DNA from: Roseibium sediminis
Lineage (GTDB): Bacteria; Pseudomonadota; Alphaproteobacteria; Rhizobiales; Stappiaceae
Reading direction: 5' to 3'
DNA: 64,000 nucleotides
Assembly: GCF_008711325.1 (NCBI RefSeq)
Contig: NZ_VXDB01000019.1
Location: 1-64,000 of the forward strand
Shown: piece after piece, positions 53,638 through 62,895 of the stretch
Position numbering within the stretch: position 1 is the stretch's first letter
Layout: every line of letters starts with the position of its first letter
Notes under the pieces: model-generated
What the model was told of the DNA's origin: nothing
The model's input: the letters and a program-made list of their open reading frames with translations, nothing else
The model's database searches: none
Translations under genes and position numbers: made by a program

Positions 53638-55590
53638 ATGAAAAAACGTCCATTTTGGCAGCTGTCTGCCATCGTCGCCCTGATGTTTGTCGGATTTTTA
53701 TACGGCATACACGTGATGATCGAAGAAGCTTCCGGCGACGCGATGGAGCGGTCGTTGCGCCACGAGGCTGCATGGTCTTCTTCAAATGGACGCGCCGAAA
53801 TCTACAGTTTTTATGTTTCTCTGAACCAATACGCCGAAACTCCGGACCAGGATCATCAAAACAAGGTCGAGATTGCCTACGAAATATTTCTGGGCCGCAT
53901 CTATATGTGGGACATGGCCTGGTTCCGCCAGTATCTGGACAAGGACCCGAAGCTGGTGCGCGTCTTCAACCGGCTGAAGGTCAATGCGGAGAGCCTGGAG
54001 CAGCTGGTCATGGAGCTGAAGGATGAGACTTCGGCCCGAATCCTTCTTGCGAAAGTGGACACCCTTCTTGCTGATGTGGACCGGATCGCCATCGAGATCT
54101 ACCAGCACAATATCAGCGAAAGCGCCCTTATTCGCTCCGATATCCAGAATACCCAGCTGCAGGAAAAGATTTTCATCGTCGTCCTTGTCATGGTGTCGGC
54201 CGGACTTCTGTTCGGGGCATTGTTGCAGAACCGTTCGCTGCTGCAGGCAAACCGCGAAATCGAAGCGAAGGCCGGCGAATTGGCGCGGCTTGCGAACCAC
54301 GACAGCCTGACCGGGTTACCCAATCGGGCCAGCTTCGACGATCATCTCAAGCTCGTCACGAGACGGTTGAGCGACCGCGAGAGCGTTGCTGTCATGGCGC
54401 TTGATCTGGACGGTTTCAAATCCATCAATGATGCATTGGGCCATGCTGGTGGAGATGCGTTGCTTTTGTCCGTAGCGGATCGGCTAACCAGGTTCATGGC
54501 CCAATCTGATCAGAGAAATATGGTAGCCCGTGTCGGCGGTGATGAATTTCTCATTCTGGCTATTTCCCGCGGGAGTTCGCTCGAATTCGAAAGGCTGGGG
54601 AGGGCCTTGTTGCTCGAGTTCGAACGTCCCTTCGAAACTGACTACGGAAGCCTTACCGTCGGTGTTTCCATCGGAATTGCCCCCGTGGCAGGGCGGGAAA
54701 TCGGGCTGCAGAAAGCCGTTACCAATTCCGACCTGGCCCTGATAGCGGCCAAAAGGGAAGGCAAGGGGACGGTCGTCAGTTTCGAACGGGGAATGCGCGA
54801 GAACCTTGAAGCCCGGCTGCGGATTGAAAACGAACTGAAACGCGCCCGCGGGACCGGACAGATCAAGCCGTTCTATCAACCACAGTTTGACCTTGAAACC
54901 GGGGAGATCGTCGGATACGAAGCGCTCGCTCGCTGGGAGCATCCGCAGCTTGGATTCATGATCCCCGAGAACTTCATTCCTATCGCGGAATGCAATGGCG
55001 ATATTTCCTGGATCGGGGAGGAAGTTCTCGCCACCGCCTGCCGGGATGTTCAGCGTTTCTCCAGATCAGCCCGCGTTGCCGTGAACCTCTCCGTGGCCCA
55101 GTTGCTCAGTGACAGGTTGGTACGAAAGGTCGAGCAGGTCTTGCGGGAAAGTGGTCTGAATCCGGCTCGGTTGACGCTGGAGGTCACTGAGAGTCTCGTC
55201 ATGAGCGATCCCAACAAGGTCCTGCAGAATCTTGGTGAGCTTCAGCGACTGGGAGTCTCGATCTCCTTGGACGACTTTGGAACGGGCTATTCTGCGCTGT
55301 CACAGCTCAGCCGTTTCCGATGGGATGAATTGAAGATCGACAAGTTTTTCGTCGAGAATTGCGAAGCGGATGATCTCACGCTAGCGATCGTCGATCTGGT
55401 GCAAAGCGTCTCGGGAAAGCTTAACGCACGCCTTGTTGCCGAAGGGCTGGAGACGCACCGTCAGGAGAGCATCTTCTGGAGCAGAGGCTGCCAGATCGGG
55501 CAGGGCTACCTCTTCGGTCGACCGATGTCTGCCGACGCGATTCTGGAGATCTATCATGGTGGGTCTCTCCGCCGCCTTTACGCGGTTTAG
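53638..55590 (+). CDS. Membrane-bound diguanylate cyclase/phosphodiesterase (GGDEF-EAL), both sites intact
   Basis: The 650-residue protein has helices at about residues 9-27 and 177-197 enclosing a ~150-residue helical periplasmic domain, then GGDEF (VARVGGDEFLIL, about residue 300) and EAL (YEALARWEHP, about 428) domains. GGDEF is canonical; the upstream inhibitory RxxD site is absent (DQRN). The EAL side keeps VAVNLSVAQLL, LEVTESLV, SLDDFGTGYS (Asp pair near 545) and QGYLFG. It could both make and degrade c-di-GMP. GTG 53620, touching the previous stop, is an alternative start. The coupled periplasmic protein upstream is a likely sensory partner. Confidence 0.92.
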   Translation: MKKRPFWQLSAIVALMFVGFLYGIHVMIEEASGDAMERSLRHEAAWSSSNGRAEIYSFYVSLNQYAETPDQDHQNKVEIAYEIFLGRIYMWDMAWFRQYLDKDPKLVRVFNRLKVNAESLEQLVMELKDETSARILLAKVDTLLADVDRIAIEIYQHNISESALIRSDIQNTQLQEKIFIVVLVMVSAGLLFGALLQNRSLLQANREIEAKAGELARLANHDSLTGLPNRASFDDHLKLVTRRLSDRESVAVMALDLDGFKSINDALGHAGGDALLLSVADRLTRFMAQSDQRNMVARVGGDEFLILAISRGSSLEFERLGRALLLEFERPFETDYGSLTVGVSIGIAPVAGREIGLQKAVTNSDLALIAAKREGKGTVVSFERGMRENLEARLRIENELKRARGTGQIKPFYQPQFDLETGEIVGYEALARWEHPQLGFMIPENFIPIAECNGDISWIGEEVLATACRDVQRFSRSARVAVNLSVAQLLSDRLVRKVEQVLRESGLNPARLTLEVTESLVMSDPNKVLQNLGELQRLGVSISLDDFGTGYSALSQLSRFRWDELKIDKFFVENCEADDLTLAIVDLVQSVSGKLNARLVAEGLETHRQESIFWSRGCQIGQGYLFGRPMSADAILEIYHGGSLRRLYAV

Positions 55591-55821
55591 TGAAACTGCC
55601 AAGGCATTGAAATATTTTCACATACTGGAATTACGTAACGGCAAATCACCGTAATCAGCTTGTGAAGGCCCTCGGGCGCGATGTTAACTATAACTCGATC
55701 CACGGGGCCTCCCGCTCCCGCGTTATGATTTTCATTTTACAATTGTTTCTGGTGGGTGGGTTTCGGCTCATTGTGGTCGGTTCGTTTAACTGGGCCTTCG
55801 TGGCGGAGCGAAAGTTATTTC

Positions 55822-57732
55822 ATGATGGAACGAACAAGCTCCTGGAACTTGATTGCCAGTTTGGGACTTGTTTTCGTTGTGGTCACGTTCCTTGTCCACT
55901 CGATCCTTGATCGCTCCGAGGAAGATGCGCTTGATAATCTGATTGGCGTTGCCCAGGAGACAGGGGCTCCATTCTTCATTCGACTGACTGATGAAGTTTT
56001 GTCCGGAACAATGAGGGTTCTGGATCCTGCAGACCCCCAGCCGTCAACGGCGAATGACGAGCTGATGGCGACCCTGGAAACATGGAATTTGGGGTCACGG
56101 ATCTTTTCATCCTCCGCAGAGACTGTGTCACCGCTTCTTGAGGATATATCGCCGATCATCGAAAGGGTCGGAACGCGGGAAGGCGAGGTTCTAAAAAATG
56201 AACCTCTCACGAGCCCGGAAGTGCGTTCTCTTCAGTCTGCCTTCAAGGAAATTCGCTCTGAACTGGAGACCAGCGGTGTCCAGCGGCTCGCCGAGGTTAG
56301 ATCCGATTTCGTTTCGCGCGGGCAAGCAAAGAATGCAATTTTCTTCGTCATCCTGACCGTTGCGTCCGGCTTGATCGTGATGACGCTGCTGCAGAACAAT
56401 TGGCTGTTGGCGGCGAATGCGAAAATAACCGAAAACGCTCAAATGTATTCTCGGCTTGCGCGGCGGGATTCTCTTACGGGTTTGGCAAATCGGCTGCATT
56501 TTGAGGAAATTCTGTCGTCTGCGCTGATTGCTTGGGACGAAGACGAGACCCTCGTGGTTCTTGCGCTTGATCTCGACGGGTTCAAGGCAGTGAATGATAC
56601 ACTCGGTCATGATGGCGGAGATGCCCTGCTGAAATCGATTGCCGGGCGCCTGAAGAACATAGTCAGGAACCTGGATAGCCGAAACATCGTCGCTAGAACC
56701 GGTGGCGATGAATTCGTCATTCTGCTTCATCTTCAGACCGGCGTTGCAGACCCGCGCCGCATTGCATCTCGACTGTGTTCAGAATTGCAAAGGCCATTTG
56801 AGACCGAATTCGGTCACATCAAGGCGGGAGGGTCTGTCGGATATACGGTCGTAAGCTCTGAACATCGCGAACCTGCCGTTCTGCTCACCGAGGCGGACCT
56901 TGCTTTGATGGATGCCAAACGCTCCGGTACGGGAGCTGCGCGTGCGTTTCATCCAACCATGATGGAGGGATTAAAGCGGCGGCTAAAAATTGAGTCCGAT
57001 CTCGAAATCGCAATTGAACACAGGCATATCCTGCCATTTTATCAGCCCCAGTTTGACCTCGCCACGGGACGCCTCATTGGCGCTGAAGCTCTGGCTCGAT
57101 GGAACCATCCCGACTTCGGACAGGTGGCGGCTGAGGAGTTTATTCCGGTCGCGGAAGCAAGTGGCGACATCGTCAAGCTTGGGAAGCTTATTCTGGAACA
57201 GGCCTGCGCTGATGCTGCACAGATGCGCCCAGACCTCGTGATGACGGTGAATGTTTCATTTGCCCAGCTCATGGAAAGCGACTTTGTCAGCGTCGTACGT
57301 GATGCTCTTGTCCGGAACGGTTTGCCCGCTTCCCGCCTGACGCTGGAAATTCAGGAACAGTCGTTGCTGAGTGATCCGTTCAATGCGCGCCATGTGCTGT
57401 CATCTCTTCAGGCCCTTGGGGTTCAGATTTCGCTTGGGGATTTTGGAACCGGGGCTGGACGGATAAGAGATATCCTGCAGATCCGTTGGAATGAAATAAA
57501 AGTCGACAAGAGCTTGTCCATGTTCGACGGGACGTCGGGCGCGATTGAGCCAATCGTCAATGTCATTCAACAGATCGGATCAAACTTCAAATCCAATCTC
57601 ATCGTTGAGGGGATCGAGACCGAGAAGCAGAAGAACTGGTTTTCCTCTGCGGGGTTTTCCATCGGGCAGGGGTATTTCTATTCTGAAGCGCTCCCTCGCG
57701 AAGATTTTGAGAACACCTTCCTGGCGTCCTGA
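55822..57732 (+). CDS. Membrane-bound GGDEF-EAL protein, EAL metal site altered
   Basis: The 636-residue protein is a paralogue of the preceding gene: two helices (about 8-26 and 175-195) around a periplasmic domain, then GGDEF at about 294 (VARTGGDEFVIL) and EAL at about 422 (GAEALARWNHP). GGDEF is intact; the RxxD inhibitory site is DSRN. In the EAL domain the usual DDFGTG reads GDFGTG (Gly539), losing one metal-binding Asp, and LEVTE is LEIQE. It probably favours c-di-GMP synthesis or binding over breakdown. ATG 55822 has GGAG about 14 bases upstream; the extension to 55756 is doubtful. Confidence 0.88.
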   Translation: MMERTSSWNLIASLGLVFVVVTFLVHSILDRSEEDALDNLIGVAQETGAPFFIRLTDEVLSGTMRVLDPADPQPSTANDELMATLETWNLGSRIFSSSAETVSPLLEDISPIIERVGTREGEVLKNEPLTSPEVRSLQSAFKEIRSELETSGVQRLAEVRSDFVSRGQAKNAIFFVILTVASGLIVMTLLQNNWLLAANAKITENAQMYSRLARRDSLTGLANRLHFEEILSSALIAWDEDETLVVLALDLDGFKAVNDTLGHDGGDALLKSIAGRLKNIVRNLDSRNIVARTGGDEFVILLHLQTGVADPRRIASRLCSELQRPFETEFGHIKAGGSVGYTVVSSEHREPAVLLTEADLALMDAKRSGTGAARAFHPTMMEGLKRRLKIESDLEIAIEHRHILPFYQPQFDLATGRLIGAEALARWNHPDFGQVAAEEFIPVAEASGDIVKLGKLILEQACADAAQMRPDLVMTVNVSFAQLMESDFVSVVRDALVRNGLPASRLTLEIQEQSLLSDPFNARHVLSSLQALGVQISLGDFGTGAGRIRDILQIRWNEIKVDKSLSMFDGTSGAIEPIVNVIQQIGSNFKSNLIVEGIETEKQKNWFSSAGFSIGQGYFYSEALPREDFENTFLAS

Positions 57733-57981
57733 GGGGGGTGTTCAGACACCAAAGGGAATTTACTTTCAGTTTTACTAAAGTTTTAACCTAGCAATTTCGC
57801 CCTATTTAAAATCGACCGTCTAGACTTCGCACGAGTGTATGAACTTGGGTGCTGACGACGGAACTGTTCGCCGGTTAGCCCATGAACCGTGCGGAGCACG
57901 CATTTGGTCAGGTATCGGTTCAAAGTTGCTCGAACGAGGTTGTCCGGCGGTTGGGGCGTCTTCGGCAAACGAAGTCCAAAC

Positions 57982-59514
57982 ATGGGTCTGACGACAATTC
58001 TCGCCCTGTCGTTCACTGTGTGCTTTTCCCTTGAAAGCGCCGCGGCTGCGGTTTTGATGCCCGGAGAACTGCATGTCAGTTCATTGGCAATCTATGTTCT
58101 GTGCGGACTGCTTGTCGGCGGCAGTGCGGTTGTCGTTGCACTTGTGTGGCACCTCAGGCGCTGCCATGCGGAAATTTCCGAACAAAGGCGGGAAATTGCT
58201 CTTCTCGGGTCTACCGATCAGTCAACGGGACTGCCCAACGAATATGGCTTGTTGCAATCCCTGGAGGACAATCAAGATTCCGCCAGACGGTCCGGGCGAC
58301 TGGTCGTTCTTGCCATCGACTGCGAAGTGAGAGGCCGTGCTGCCTCCCTGAATTCCATTGCGGCAATTGAAGACAGCCTTGCAGACGCCGTTGCGAGACT
58401 GCGATCCGCTCTGGCGCTTTTTGATCCCGCTGCCCGTATAGCAAGGGGGGATGACGGGTGTTTTCTCGGGGTTCTGGGTCTTGAATCCGGCATTGAGCCG
58501 GGGGATCTGGCAAAAACCATCATTCAGGTTCTGGCACGCAATTCCGAGCAGGCATCCAGCTGGACTGGAATTGAGTGTGTTGTTGGTGTTGCTGTTTCCG
58601 AAACTCAGGATGCGGATATCCCTTCGCTATTGGATGAGGCTCGGTTGGCTTTGCGGGAGGCATCCGGCAGTGCCGTCTCGGGGCCGTCCTGTGTCTACTC
58701 TTCAGGTTTGAAGGCGGTTCTGTTTCGCAGGCATACGGTTGAAGCGGAAATATTCGCCGCGCTCAAGGAGGGGACTATCGAGCCGCATTTCCTGCCTAAA
58801 TTTGATCTTGCATCAGGTGGCATCACGGGCGTGGAGGCGCTTGCCCGCTGGCACAATGAAAAGCTCGGTTGGATTTCCCCACGCGAGTTTTTGTCTGCTG
58901 CGCGCTCCATGGGCGTTATGGTTGAATTGGACAATGCAATTCTTCTGTCGGCCTGTGAAAAGGCCTGCGGGTTGCCCGATCACGTCACGATATCGGTCAA
59001 CATTTCTGCTGCGCGCCTTTTTGCCGATAACTTCGCTGAAGTTGTTCGCAAGTCCCTGCGGGTGACAGGGCTGCGTCCAAGTCGCTTGTTCATCGAAGTG
59101 TCAGAACCAACCTTGTTTGAAAGGCCTGTACAGGTTCTGAAGGTTCTGCGCGATCTGAAAGCGATTGGAGTGCGTGTTGCCCTGGACGAGTTTGGGCGGG
59201 AAGGGCTGGCTGCGCTGCCTTACCTTAGCCAGTTCGACTGGGATGAACTCAAGATCGATCGCAATCTCGCCGATCAGGCCTTGGGCGATTCAATTTCGCA
59301 CGACATGGTCAGCGTCGTTCTGTCCTACATGACGCGCGGTGGGGTGCTGATCACCGGTAAAGGCATCGAAACCGCGGATCAACGTGAATATCTGGAAAGC
59401 CTTGGCTGCATGGCGGCGCAGGGGTATCTGTTCTGCGGCCCCCTACCGGCGAGCGATGTCGAAAAGCTGTTCTTCTCACTCGTCGAACAGCCTTATGCGC
59501 GTTATTCGGCCTGA
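57982..59514 (+). CDS. Degenerate GGDEF-EAL protein (probable c-di-GMP effector or inactive EAL)
   Basis: From ATG 57982 the gene encodes 510 residues; the frame reaches back to 57889, so the start is unsure. A signal-like segment (residues 1-20) and a second helix near 35-55 anchor it. The GGDEF domain is shrunken and its signature reads ARGDDGC (156-160), certainly without cyclase activity. The EAL motif is kept (GVEALARW, Glu285) along with ISVNISAARL. The Asp pair is changed to DEFGREG (Asp402, Glu403) and LEVTE to IEVSE. QGYLFCGPL is conserved. Phosphodiesterase activity is doubtful. It is the third of a tandem set and overlaps the convergent M81 gene by 13 bases. Confidence 0.85.
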   Translation: MGLTTILALSFTVCFSLESAAAAVLMPGELHVSSLAIYVLCGLLVGGSAVVVALVWHLRRCHAEISEQRREIALLGSTDQSTGLPNEYGLLQSLEDNQDSARRSGRLVVLAIDCEVRGRAASLNSIAAIEDSLADAVARLRSALALFDPAARIARGDDGCFLGVLGLESGIEPGDLAKTIIQVLARNSEQASSWTGIECVVGVAVSETQDADIPSLLDEARLALREASGSAVSGPSCVYSSGLKAVLFRRHTVEAEIFAALKEGTIEPHFLPKFDLASGGITGVEALARWHNEKLGWISPREFLSAARSMGVMVELDNAILLSACEKACGLPDHVTISVNISAARLFADNFAEVVRKSLRVTGLRPSRLFIEVSEPTLFERPVQVLKVLRDLKAIGVRVALDEFGREGLAALPYLSQFDWDELKIDRNLADQALGDSISHDMVSVVLSYMTRGGVLITGKGIETADQREYLESLGCMAAQGYLFCGPLPASDVEKLFFSLVEQPYARYSA

Positions 59515-60953
59515 CGTGTGGTTCCTGCACGCGCAGAGGGTCTGGCTTTCGGCAGGTAGTCAAAATCGCGTTGAAACGGAAACGTCGGCTTCGAGCGTTT
59601 GGTGTTGTTCAGGCTTGTAATGTCCTGCGAGACCGCACCATCAGTGAGAGCCATGATCGCCGGATTTGCCAAGGCGGCAATCTCGGACACCAGATAACCC
59701 GCCTTGACGATCAGAACGTCGTAATCCCTTGGGTTGATCCCGAATTTGTCGATATCGCGGACTTGATGAAACGGTCGGCGTTTTTGAGTAACGAGCACCG
59801 TGTTTCCGTGAATGTCCAGCGCAACTTCAAGCGTTCCGTCCTCAGTCATGCCGTGGATCGAAAGCACCTTCGCCTGACATGATACTTGCGGGCATGCGCT
59901 CCCCAAGGCACCTCCCAAGGTCAGGTGTACGGTATTGCCCTGACCGCGGTCTTTTGCAGCGCGAGCGGCTGGCTCATCAGCGATCCCGGCAAATAGCGCG
60001 TTTGTTCGTCCTGACGCCAGCCATGCTGACAGCACATCACTTCGGTCGCCTATGCCACCACCTGTCGGATTGTCGCCGCTGTCGGCCAGAACAACGGGCT
60101 TGGTCTCCAGTTTGGAAATATGGTCCAGCGCTGTGGCAAGGTCGATTGTCGGCACGCCGAATTTGAACTCGTTGCGGGCATCCCAGTAGGCGGTTGCTAT
60201 CCGCTCAGCAGATTGGATGATCGCCTGCGGATCTGTGCCCGTTACCACGGCAGCTGCCGTTGCGCGCTCCACGTCCGCCCAGACATAACCCACCATCAAA
60301 TTGGCGTCAGTAACCCCGGAAAGCCGGTCTTCCTGCGGGAGTTGGAGATAGAGGCGTGCAGCAGGTTCATCCACCGTGCTGGTTTTTTCGCCCGGCAGAA
60401 GGAGCGGGATAGGAGCCCAGGCCACCATGCGCCGCCCGATGCCAGAAATCATCTGCGTGAGTTCGCGCAACGCCCGTGCATGAGTTTGGGCAACATCGAT
60501 ATGCGGAGCTGTCCGGTAAGCACAGAATATATCAATTGCATCAATGATCTTCTGGGTGACATTGCCGTGGAGATCATAGCTGACGGCGATCGAAACGCTC
60601 TCGCCAACCAACTCGCGAACGCCGGAAATCCAGTCTCCCTCGACATCGGAGAGACCATCCACATGCATGGCCCCGTGCATGATGAGCAGAACACCCTCAA
60701 CGGGTCCTTCTGCGGCCAGCTCTGCAAGGAATGCCGTCTTGAAGGCAGCGTAACAGTCCGGTGAAACCGGACCGCCCGGTATGGAGCGGGCATGAAACAG
60801 CGGCCGGAGATCCAGATCACCGGGAAGTCCATCTTGCCGGGGAATCTGATCCAGCAAATCAGCACCCCGTGCCACCTTGAAGTCCTCTCTTGTCTGGACA
60901 AGAGAGGAATAGGTGCTGCACTCGGTATGGATACCTCCGACCGCGATTTTCAA
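59502..60953 (-). CDS. M81 family metallopeptidase (MlrC type)
   Basis: The 483-residue protein matches the microcystin-degradation MlrC family: start VGGIHTECSTYS, LLIMHGAMHVDGL, VSYDLHGNVTQ, DSGDNPTGGGIGD and KAGYLVSEI. These supply the zinc ligands and basic pocket residues. Beyond MlrC itself the family is widespread with unknown substrates, probably amide or peptide hydrolysis. Translation starts at TTG 60953, which gives the standard N-terminus. It is the last gene of the minus-strand operon, 13 bases after the GH20 gene. Confidence 0.88.
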   Translation of the reverse strand: MKIAVGGIHTECSTYSSLVQTREDFKVARGADLLDQIPRQDGLPGDLDLRPLFHARSIPGGPVSPDCYAAFKTAFLAELAAEGPVEGVLLIMHGAMHVDGLSDVEGDWISGVRELVGESVSIAVSYDLHGNVTQKIIDAIDIFCAYRTAPHIDVAQTHARALRELTQMISGIGRRMVAWAPIPLLLPGEKTSTVDEPAARLYLQLPQEDRLSGVTDANLMVGYVWADVERATAAAVVTGTDPQAIIQSAERIATAYWDARNEFKFGVPTIDLATALDHISKLETKPVVLADSGDNPTGGGIGDRSDVLSAWLASGRTNALFAGIADEPAARAAKDRGQGNTVHLTLGGALGSACPQVSCQAKVLSIHGMTEDGTLEVALDIHGNTVLVTQKRRPFHQVRDIDKFGINPRDYDVLIVKAGYLVSEIAALANPAIMALTDGAVSQDITSLNNTKRSKPTFPFQRDFDYLPKARPSARAGTTRQAE

Positions 60954-60966
60954 GGTTCAGCCTGCC

Positions 60967-62877
60967 CTAGAGCTTGGGGAAGTGGTGGCTGAGGGCGGCA
61001 AACCGCTGCCAGTTCTTGTTTTGCGGATCAGTCCACCCAGCTTCGGCAACCGCAAATAGGCGCGGAAACACCATGTGGTTGAAGATCGCCTTGTTGGTGA
61101 TGTGTTCGCACCAGATGCAGGCCTGAACCCCCTTGAGGCGATTGGCAACGCCATCATCAAGCCCGGACGCCGCTTCAAACTGGTAGGATGTTTCCGGAGA
61201 CGTAACACCCGCCCAGCCTGCACCGGGCTCTTCCCAGCCCGTAGCCTGAGCCATGTCCAAGTAGTAGGCCTGTCCGGGGCTGCAAACCACCTCATAGCCT
61301 TCCTCGATCAGCTTGCGGGTGAGCTCCGGCTTTTGCCAGGCAACCAGAAGCGAACCTTCGGCATCAATCCCGCCGCCATGGGAGACTTCGTCCCAGCCGG
61401 CGATCTTGCGGTCAAGCTTGCGAAGCATGGCCTGAACCTTGCGTAGGAAATATGCCTGCAGCTCCATGGTGTCTTTGAGGTTTTCCTCGGCCATGAGAGC
61501 TTGCGCCTTCGGCGACTCCAGCCAGGATTTCACGTCGACTTCATCCCCGCCGACATGAATGTATTCGCTCGGGAACAACTCCGCGACTTCCGCAAATACG
61601 GCCTCAAGGAACGTGTAGGTTTCCGGAATGGCCGGGTTGAGGGCGTTATTGGCGTAGCCCTGAATGGAATGATAGGACGCGTCCGGCTCATCCGGGTCCA
61701 CAAGGTTCGGATAGGCTTTCAGGACGGCTGTGCAATGGCCGGGAATGTCGATTTCCGGCACGATGGTGATGTTGAGGCTCTGGCCGTGGGCGACCACGTC
61801 ACGCACTTCTTCCTGCGTATAGAAGCCGCCATAGGTTTCCGATCCGTAGCCATGCTGGGACACAAGCGGCAGGCCCGGTCCGCGGAAAGCACCTGTCATG
61901 GTGAGTTCCGGATAGGCGTTGATTTCCAGACGCCAGCCCTCGTCGTCGGTCAGGTGCCACTGGAAAACGTTCATCCGGCTCCAAGCGAGAATGTCGAGGA
62001 AGCGCAGGATGTCTTCCGTTGGCCAGAAGTGGCGGGAAACGTCGAGATGCGACCCGCGCCAGCCAAAACGCGGCACATCGGTGATCACGCCCCTGGTCGG
62101 TGTCTGGAACGTCTCCGGATCGCTTTCAGCGCCGTAGACGATCTGCGCCAAAAGGGTCAGGCCATAGTCACGACCCGTTGCAGACGAAAAGGATAGCTCT
62201 GCTGCGTCTCCATCAAAGCGAATGGAATAGCCGTCGTTCTCAAAACTGTCCTTTTGGGCAAACGCAAGGGCAATGCCATTGCGCGCAGGTGCAAGGCGGA
62301 ACGGATCAGCACTATCTGGAAACAGACGCTTCGCGAGAGCCGCAATTTTCAGCATGGCTGCCTTGTCGGCGTCGCTTGCTGTCGCTGCTGGATAGAAGCG
62401 GATCAGTCCGGCTTTGTATTCCTTGACCGAGACCTGTTGCGGGAAGGGCACAGCGTATATCGGCATGTCCACCTGTCCCTTGGGGATATGCCGAAGCTCG
62501 CCGGTATCCTTGTCTTCCGGCCCCTGAAGGTCCGAGCATTGGACGGGGGTGACTTCGCCGTCTACCGTCACGAAGGCGGATTTAGGTCCGTCAACACGGT
62601 GACGGGATGGCATTTCCAGCTGGCGTATCTTGAACTGCCAGCTTTCTCCCGGCTGAAGGACAAGCCCTTCCGGGGGAGCGATTTCGTGGAAATTCGCCAC
62701 CCTGCGCAGCAAGGTGCCATTGTCGACGCCAGAACCCCGCACGCACCGTGACATTGCCGAATAGGCAAGGGTGAAGTTTGAAAGCGGTTTGTCTGTATAG
62801 TTCGAAAAGGAAAGTTCAAAAGAGTTCGCTGTGGTGTCCGTCGCGGGGAGATACCGCGCTTCGAGGCTAAGCGTCAT
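60967..62877 (-). CDS. Beta-N-acetylhexosaminidase, glycoside hydrolase family 20
   Basis: The 636-residue enzyme has an N-terminal non-catalytic region (about 1-260) and the GH20 barrel: RFGWRGSHLDVSRHFW, FQWHLTDDEGWRLEI, EIDIPGHCTAVLKAYP, and HVGGDEVDVKSW with the catalytic Asp-Glu pair. It removes terminal N-acetylglucosamine or N-acetylgalactosamine from oligosaccharides, for example chitin fragments. No signal peptide is seen, so it probably acts on imported oligomers. AGGA lies eight bases before ATG 62877. It is followed closely by the M81 gene and preceded by an SDR gene. Confidence 0.93.
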   Translation of the reverse strand: MTLSLEARYLPATDTTANSFELSFSNYTDKPLSNFTLAYSAMSRCVRGSGVDNGTLLRRVANFHEIAPPEGLVLQPGESWQFKIRQLEMPSRHRVDGPKSAFVTVDGEVTPVQCSDLQGPEDKDTGELRHIPKGQVDMPIYAVPFPQQVSVKEYKAGLIRFYPAATASDADKAAMLKIAALAKRLFPDSADPFRLAPARNGIALAFAQKDSFENDGYSIRFDGDAAELSFSSATGRDYGLTLLAQIVYGAESDPETFQTPTRGVITDVPRFGWRGSHLDVSRHFWPTEDILRFLDILAWSRMNVFQWHLTDDEGWRLEINAYPELTMTGAFRGPGLPLVSQHGYGSETYGGFYTQEEVRDVVAHGQSLNITIVPEIDIPGHCTAVLKAYPNLVDPDEPDASYHSIQGYANNALNPAIPETYTFLEAVFAEVAELFPSEYIHVGGDEVDVKSWLESPKAQALMAEENLKDTMELQAYFLRKVQAMLRKLDRKIAGWDEVSHGGGIDAEGSLLVAWQKPELTRKLIEEGYEVVCSPGQAYYLDMAQATGWEEPGAGWAGVTSPETSYQFEAASGLDDGVANRLKGVQACIWCEHITNKAIFNHMVFPRLFAVAEAGWTDPQNKNWQRFAALSHHFPKL

Positions 62878-62895
62878 CGAGAGATCCTGTGCAAA

